In this document: positions 60,815 to 64,000 of the stretch, one piece after another | Layout: the number at the start of each line of letters is the position of its first letter | Numbering within the stretch: position 1 is the first letter of the stretch | DNA from: Chloroflexus aggregans DSM 9485 | GTDB lineage: Bacteria; Chloroflexota; Chloroflexia; Chloroflexales; Chloroflexaceae | NCBI RefSeq assembly: GCF_000021945.1 | Contig: NC_011831.1 | Coordinates: 3,981,353 to 4,045,352 of the forward strand | DNA: 64,000 bases | Direction: 5' to 3' | The notes under the pieces: model-generated | The model's database searches: none | What the model saw: only the letters and a program-made list of their open reading frames with translations | Told to the model about the DNA's origin: nothing | Translations under genes and position numbers: made by a program

Positions 60815-62410
60815 CTATTCCTTATTCCTACTCGTCGTACTCACACCTTGCAACCACGCTATCACCTTTGCTTGGGCGATTACCGTCGCCTGAACCTCGG
60901 TGCGCCGGCGCACTTCGACTTGTCCGGCGGCTAGCAGTTTCTCGCTTACCACCAATCGCCACGGTGCGCCGATCAGGTCGGCGTCGTTAAACTTCACCCC
61001 GGCCCGCTCGTCACGGTCATCAATCAACACCGACCAACCGGCGTTGCGTAGCTCGGTAGCGAGGGTATGCGCTGCGGTTACGACGGCTTCTCCGCGCCCA
61101 ATCGTGACGAGATGAATATCCACCGGTGCGATGGCTGCCGGCCATACGATCCCTCGTTCGTCGTGGTGCTGTTCAACGCCGAGATGGATGAGTGGTTCGA
61201 GATCGAGTTCGATGCCGGCTATCCAGAGGGGCCGGTTTTGCCCACCGGCATCTTGGATGGGCAGTGCAGTTTGGTACGGAGCAGTGATTGTTCCAACGGC
61301 TGCTCCATACCCTTCAATCCGTGCCGTTCCACAGCGCGGACACGGATCACCGACCACCGCTTGCGCAATATCTGCGACCAGCGTCGCTTCCCAATCGCGC
61401 CCGTAGATCACATCGCGCAAATGATAGCCTGGTCGATTGGCGCCGGCCACCAGCGGTGTTCCATTCACGACGGTATAGTCGGCGACAACCAACACATCGT
61501 GTACGCCAACCGGTGAAGCGTAGCCCGGCATTGCGCCACAAGCTACGATCTGCTCGGCACTGGCCGGTGTGAGTTCACCGGCGCCAATCGCAGCGGCTAA
61601 TTTTGCGAGGCTCGCTTCACGGTCACCCCGCACCACAGCAAAGACGAGACGTTGGGCGTCGTCACGACGGTCGGTGAAAAAGAGGGCTTTTGCCGTACTC
61701 GCGGTGGGAATGTCGAGGTACGCAGCCAGTGCGGCAATAGTGTTTGCGTTGGGTGTTTCAACCAAACTCATCGTCGGCGTAGGGCCGACATACGGCGGTA
61801 ACGGCGCCAGTGGTGCTTGTTCCAGAGGGGCACGGAATCCGCAAGCCGGGCAATCGAGGGTGGCGACCGGCTTGGCAAGGCTATCAACGATAATCGTTAC
61901 GGTGCCGGGTGCTTGCAATGCCGCAGCGACATGATCAAGGCCACATTGATGCAGCGCGATGCTCAGCCGGTTGCGAGTTACCGTAAGGTGCTGCTGAGCC
62001 TGCTCCTCATCGAGTGCTAGCACGGCCCAACTCAACGTTGTTGGCGTAGGCATGTCAACTAATCCGCGTGGGCGGGTTGCCAAACGTTTGCGGCGTCGCC
62101 AACTCCACAACAATTGTGGCAATTGGCGGTACGAATCGATGTCGCGCCGAGCCAGTGCCGTTACCGTATCGCTCCACGACGCGGTGGTCGTCGTTGGTAC
62201 AACGATCTCTTGGGCGCCATCGTTCTGCACAGCGGTACCAAGGATCGCAGCGAGTCGGCGAAGTATGGCACTGCCGAGTGGCAGCAGCACCGGTTCACCG
62301 TCGTTCAGCGTGCGTAACATCCCTGCCCGCCAGAGCAGTTGAGTGGCAAGTGTATCTGCTTCAGCAGGTGCTTGACGTAGCGTGCGGCCAAACAGGGTAG
62401 CTAGTTGCAT
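60815..62410 (-). CDS. Prolyl-tRNA synthetase paralogue with degenerate catalytic site
   Basis: 531 residues with bacterial ProRS architecture. The N-terminal class II part is 'LLPLGSAILRRLAAILGTAV'. A YbaK/INS editing domain (about 225-350) keeps its Lys ('STAKALFFTD') and the GxxPG/GPVG-like 'GAMPGYASPVG'. The C-terminal anticodon-binding domain is 'GWSVLIDDRDERAGVKFNDA'. Motif 2, normally FRDExRPR, reads 'RRRKRLATRPRGLVDM'. Motif 3, normally GIGVSR, reads 'AGIELDLEPLIHLGVEQHHD', so the ATP-binding Arg is gone. Two CxxC sites ('LDCPACG', 'DPCPRCG') flank the insert. It probably cannot aminoacylate; an editing or regulatory role is inferred. Confidence 0.75.
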   Translation of the reverse strand: MQLATLFGRTLRQAPAEADTLATQLLWRAGMLRTLNDGEPVLLPLGSAILRRLAAILGTAVQNDGAQEIVVPTTTTASWSDTVTALARRDIDSYRQLPQLLWSWRRRKRLATRPRGLVDMPTPTTLSWAVLALDEEQAQQHLTVTRNRLSIALHQCGLDHVAAALQAPGTVTIIVDSLAKPVATLDCPACGFRAPLEQAPLAPLPPYVGPTPTMSLVETPNANTIAALAAYLDIPTASTAKALFFTDRRDDAQRLVFAVVRGDREASLAKLAAAIGAGELTPASAEQIVACGAMPGYASPVGVHDVLVVADYTVVNGTPLVAGANRPGYHLRDVIYGRDWEATLVADIAQAVVGDPCPRCGTARIEGYGAAVGTITAPYQTALPIQDAGGQNRPLWIAGIELDLEPLIHLGVEQHHDERGIVWPAAIAPVDIHLVTIGRGEAVVTAAHTLATELRNAGWSVLIDDRDERAGVKFNDADLIGAPWRLVVSEKLLAAGQVEVRRRTEVQATVIAQAKVIAWLQGVSTTSRNKE

Positions 62411-62449
62411 TAGTATCGTTCCCTCTTATCCTCTCGCGTTCTAACCATC

Positions 62450-63304
62450 TCAAAACAAGCCCAACTGTGCCGGTGGCTCATTCGGCTTCGGCTCCGCCTC
62501 GGCAATTGGCGCACCACGGTTCCGCAATCGTGCTGTAATATCGCGGCCCAAGCGTGGCGACTGCGCTTCATCGGGGCAGTGCATAAACAGATACATATGC
62601 GGGTCAGTTTGTGCCCATTCCGTCACACGCGCTGCCCATTCCTCAAGAAACGGATCGTTACGCTCAAGATCGGGATGCCCGATATAGCGGATCAACGTCG
62701 GCCCACCACCGCGTAATGGGCGGAGTGGCACATCGGGTTTACGCTCACGCGCATCATTGAGTAATGCACCACCCGGATCATCCGGGTCACGAATTGGACG
62801 CACATCCATCACTACCCGACCGATCCGATAACGGTCGAGCAACGCCATCAGTGGCTCCTCACCCACCGGCACATACCAATCAGGATGCCGTACTTCTACC
62901 GCCAACGCCGCTTCTGTCGGCCAACCGGCCAGAAATCGCTCCAGATCGGCCAGTCGCGTCGGCCCGTACCCCGGCGGTAGTTGCAGGAAGAAGGGTCCAC
63001 ACCGTTCACCGAGCCCCTGCATCCGTTCGATAAACGCACGCGCAAGTGGCAATTTCTCGGCCAGTGGCCCACCATGGCTCACCTCACGCGGTAGCTTGCA
63101 GCAAAACCGAAAACCGACCGGCGTCTCGGCGGCCCATCGTGCAACGGTTGCCGGTGATGGTGTGGCGTAGAAGGTCGTATTCCCCTCGACGGTCGTAAAT
63201 TGCCGACTATAAAGCTTAAGAAATTCGCTACTGCGCGTCCCCGGCGGGAAGAGGTCACCCACCCAACCGGGGTACGCCCAGACAGCACAACCAATTCTGA
63301 TCAT
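62450..63304 (-). CDS. DUF72 family protein (YecE-like)
   Basis: 284 residues from ATG 63304. The TIM-barrel DUF72 signature shows 'IRIGCAVWAYPGWVGDLFPP', 'FTTVEGNTTFYATPS', 'FFLQLPPGYGPTRLADLERF' and 'LAVEVRHPDWY'. The biochemical role of the family is unknown. It lies 40 bp upstream of the ProRS-like gene on the same strand. Confidence 0.88.
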   Translation of the reverse strand: MIRIGCAVWAYPGWVGDLFPPGTRSSEFLKLYSRQFTTVEGNTTFYATPSPATVARWAAETPVGFRFCCKLPREVSHGGPLAEKLPLARAFIERMQGLGERCGPFFLQLPPGYGPTRLADLERFLAGWPTEAALAVEVRHPDWYVPVGEEPLMALLDRYRIGRVVMDVRPIRDPDDPGGALLNDARERKPDVPLRPLRGGGPTLIRYIGHPDLERNDPFLEEWAARVTEWAQTDPHMYLFMHCPDEAQSPRLGRDITARLRNRGAPIAEAEPKPNEPPAQLGLF

Positions 63305-63364
63305 CGTAGGCTCCAAAGCTCTTCGTGTGGGCACGGCGATGGTATGCCCCTACGGGTGGCGTCC

Positions 63365-63540
63365 TTTGCGCCCTCTGCGCCTTTGCGTTAGTATCCTTTG
63401 CGTTACCGTCCTTTGCGCCTTTGCGTTACCGTCCTTTGCGCCTTTGCGTTACCGTCCTCTGCGCCTTTGCGTTACCGTCCTCTGCGCCTTTGCGTGACCG
63501 CCCTTTGCGCCTTTGCGTGACCGCCCTTTGCGCCTTTGCG
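63365..63540. repeat. About 23-bp tandem repeat
   Basis: Repeats of (G)TCC-TTTGCGCC-TTTGCG-TTACC, about seven units, with later units reading GTGACCGCC. A shorter relative of this text occurs at 56425-56470. It separates the DUF72 and dehydrogenase genes and contains no gene. Confidence 0.85.
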
Positions 63541-63544
63541 TTAA

Positions 63545-64000
63545 CTAAAACCGCTCGCTGATCACCTTTGGCTGAGTGAACAAGCGCAAATAATCACTCC
63601 CACCGGCCTTACTATCGGTACCCGACATATTAAAGCCACCGAACGGCTGGACACCCACCAACGCACCCGTACACTTACGGTTGAAGTACAGATTACCGAC
63701 GTGAAACTCCTCACGCGCACGCTCCAACCGCTCAAGACTACGACTGTACAAACCGCCGGTCAGGCCATATTCAGTATCGTTGGCGATGGCTAGGGCTTCG
63801 TCGAAGTTGGCGGCGCGGATAAACGCCAGCACCGGCCCGAAAATCTCTTCTTGGGCAATGCGGGCATGCGGCTTAACATCGGCGAAGATGGTCGGATTAA
63901 TGAAGAAACCACCATCCTTGACCAGCTCGTGATCGATCACCTCACCACCGCAGACTAAGCGACCTTCTTCCTGCCCAATCGCAATATACTGGCTGATCGA
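63545..64000 (-). CDS. 1-pyrroline-5-carboxylate dehydrogenase, C-terminal part
   Basis: The gene enters from the right edge. 152 codons are visible, ending 'QPKVISERF'. '[20 protein letters not shown]', '[20 protein letters not shown]' and '[17 protein letters not shown]' are typical of P5C dehydrogenase (RocA/PutA C-domain), which oxidises glutamate semialdehyde to glutamate. The catalytic Cys lies outside the window. Confidence 0.9.
   Translation of the reverse strand, partial: SISQYIAIGQEEGRLVCGGEVIDHELVKDGGFFINPTIFADVKPHARIAQEEIFGPVLAFIRAANFDEALAIANDTEYGLTGGLYSRSLERLERAREEFHVGNLYFNRKCTGALVGVQPFGGFNMSGTDSKAGGSDYLRLFTQPKVISERF

Overview
The window looks like a thermophilic green non-sulfur bacterium of the Chloroflexota, probably close to Chloroflexus. 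The grounds are the gene families and their order: a DUF305/two-component cluster, a haem-uptake operon, an rha operon with a bifunctional RhaD-type aldolase/dehydrogenase, a GH31 glucosidase, and surface proteins ending in a short LPLIVR-like tail. (PAPTTA)n lipoprotein linkers and large GC-rich palindromic arrays between genes point the same way. The taxonomic call is inference from content, not from a search.

Region 1 (1-17.7 kb) is accessory and heavily damaged. It holds broken secreted-protein genes, a REP-associated transposase (RAYT) framed by its own palindromes, and an intact 1044-residue SARP/AfsR-type regulator. A larC remnant follows, fused tail-to-tail to a broken amidase-like gene. 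Then come a group II intron 3' end (domain V recognisable), an IS110 remnant, and a leftward type I restriction-modification operon: hsdM, mntA-hepT toxin-antitoxin pair, hsdS, a DUF3800 gene, a duplicated hsdS tail, a dead RAYT and a broken hsdR. Nearly every long gene here carries frameshifts or single nonsense codons, so this is either a decaying island or a stretch with poor base accuracy.

Region 2 (18-24.6 kb) is core-like: a DUF305 fragment, a response regulator and histidine kinase (with an in-frame TGA), then a leftward haem operon hmuV-hmuT-hmuU-isdG-dtxR. A consensus promoter precedes it with a perfect 16-bp palindrome over the -35, a good candidate iron operator. tRNA-Ile(GAU) and tRNA-Ala(UGC) follow, separated by a perfect 16-bp hairpin.

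Region 3 (24.7-39.7 kb) is a complete L-rhamnose regulon (DeoR-type regulator, ABC transporter, mutarotase, isomerase, kinase and a two-domain aldolase/dehydrogenase) bracketed by two GC-rich palindrome arrays. Its binding lipoprotein holds two almost identical substrate-binding domains in one chain, the product of a 918-bp direct repeat.

Region 4 (39.7-52.5 kb) has an Fe-S bacterial photolyase with a 15-copy 36-bp array just upstream, a small J-domain protein, and a compact intergenic segment with interleaved inverted repeats that could form a pseudoknot RNA. A third palindrome array ends at a third RAYT gene, followed by a two-gene defence-like module: a PLD-nuclease/SNF2-helicase fusion and a 1210-residue adenine methyltransferase.

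Region 5 (52.6-64 kb) has a GH31 glucosidase, a membrane-tailed thioredoxin, a histidine-rich NifX-like protein, and a methyltransferase remnant. A beta-helix surface protein is interrupted at a G7 tract; a TadE-like pseudopilin, a two-repeat CRISPR-like element, a degenerate prolyl-tRNA synthetase paralogue, a DUF72 protein and the C-terminal part of a P5C dehydrogenase follow.
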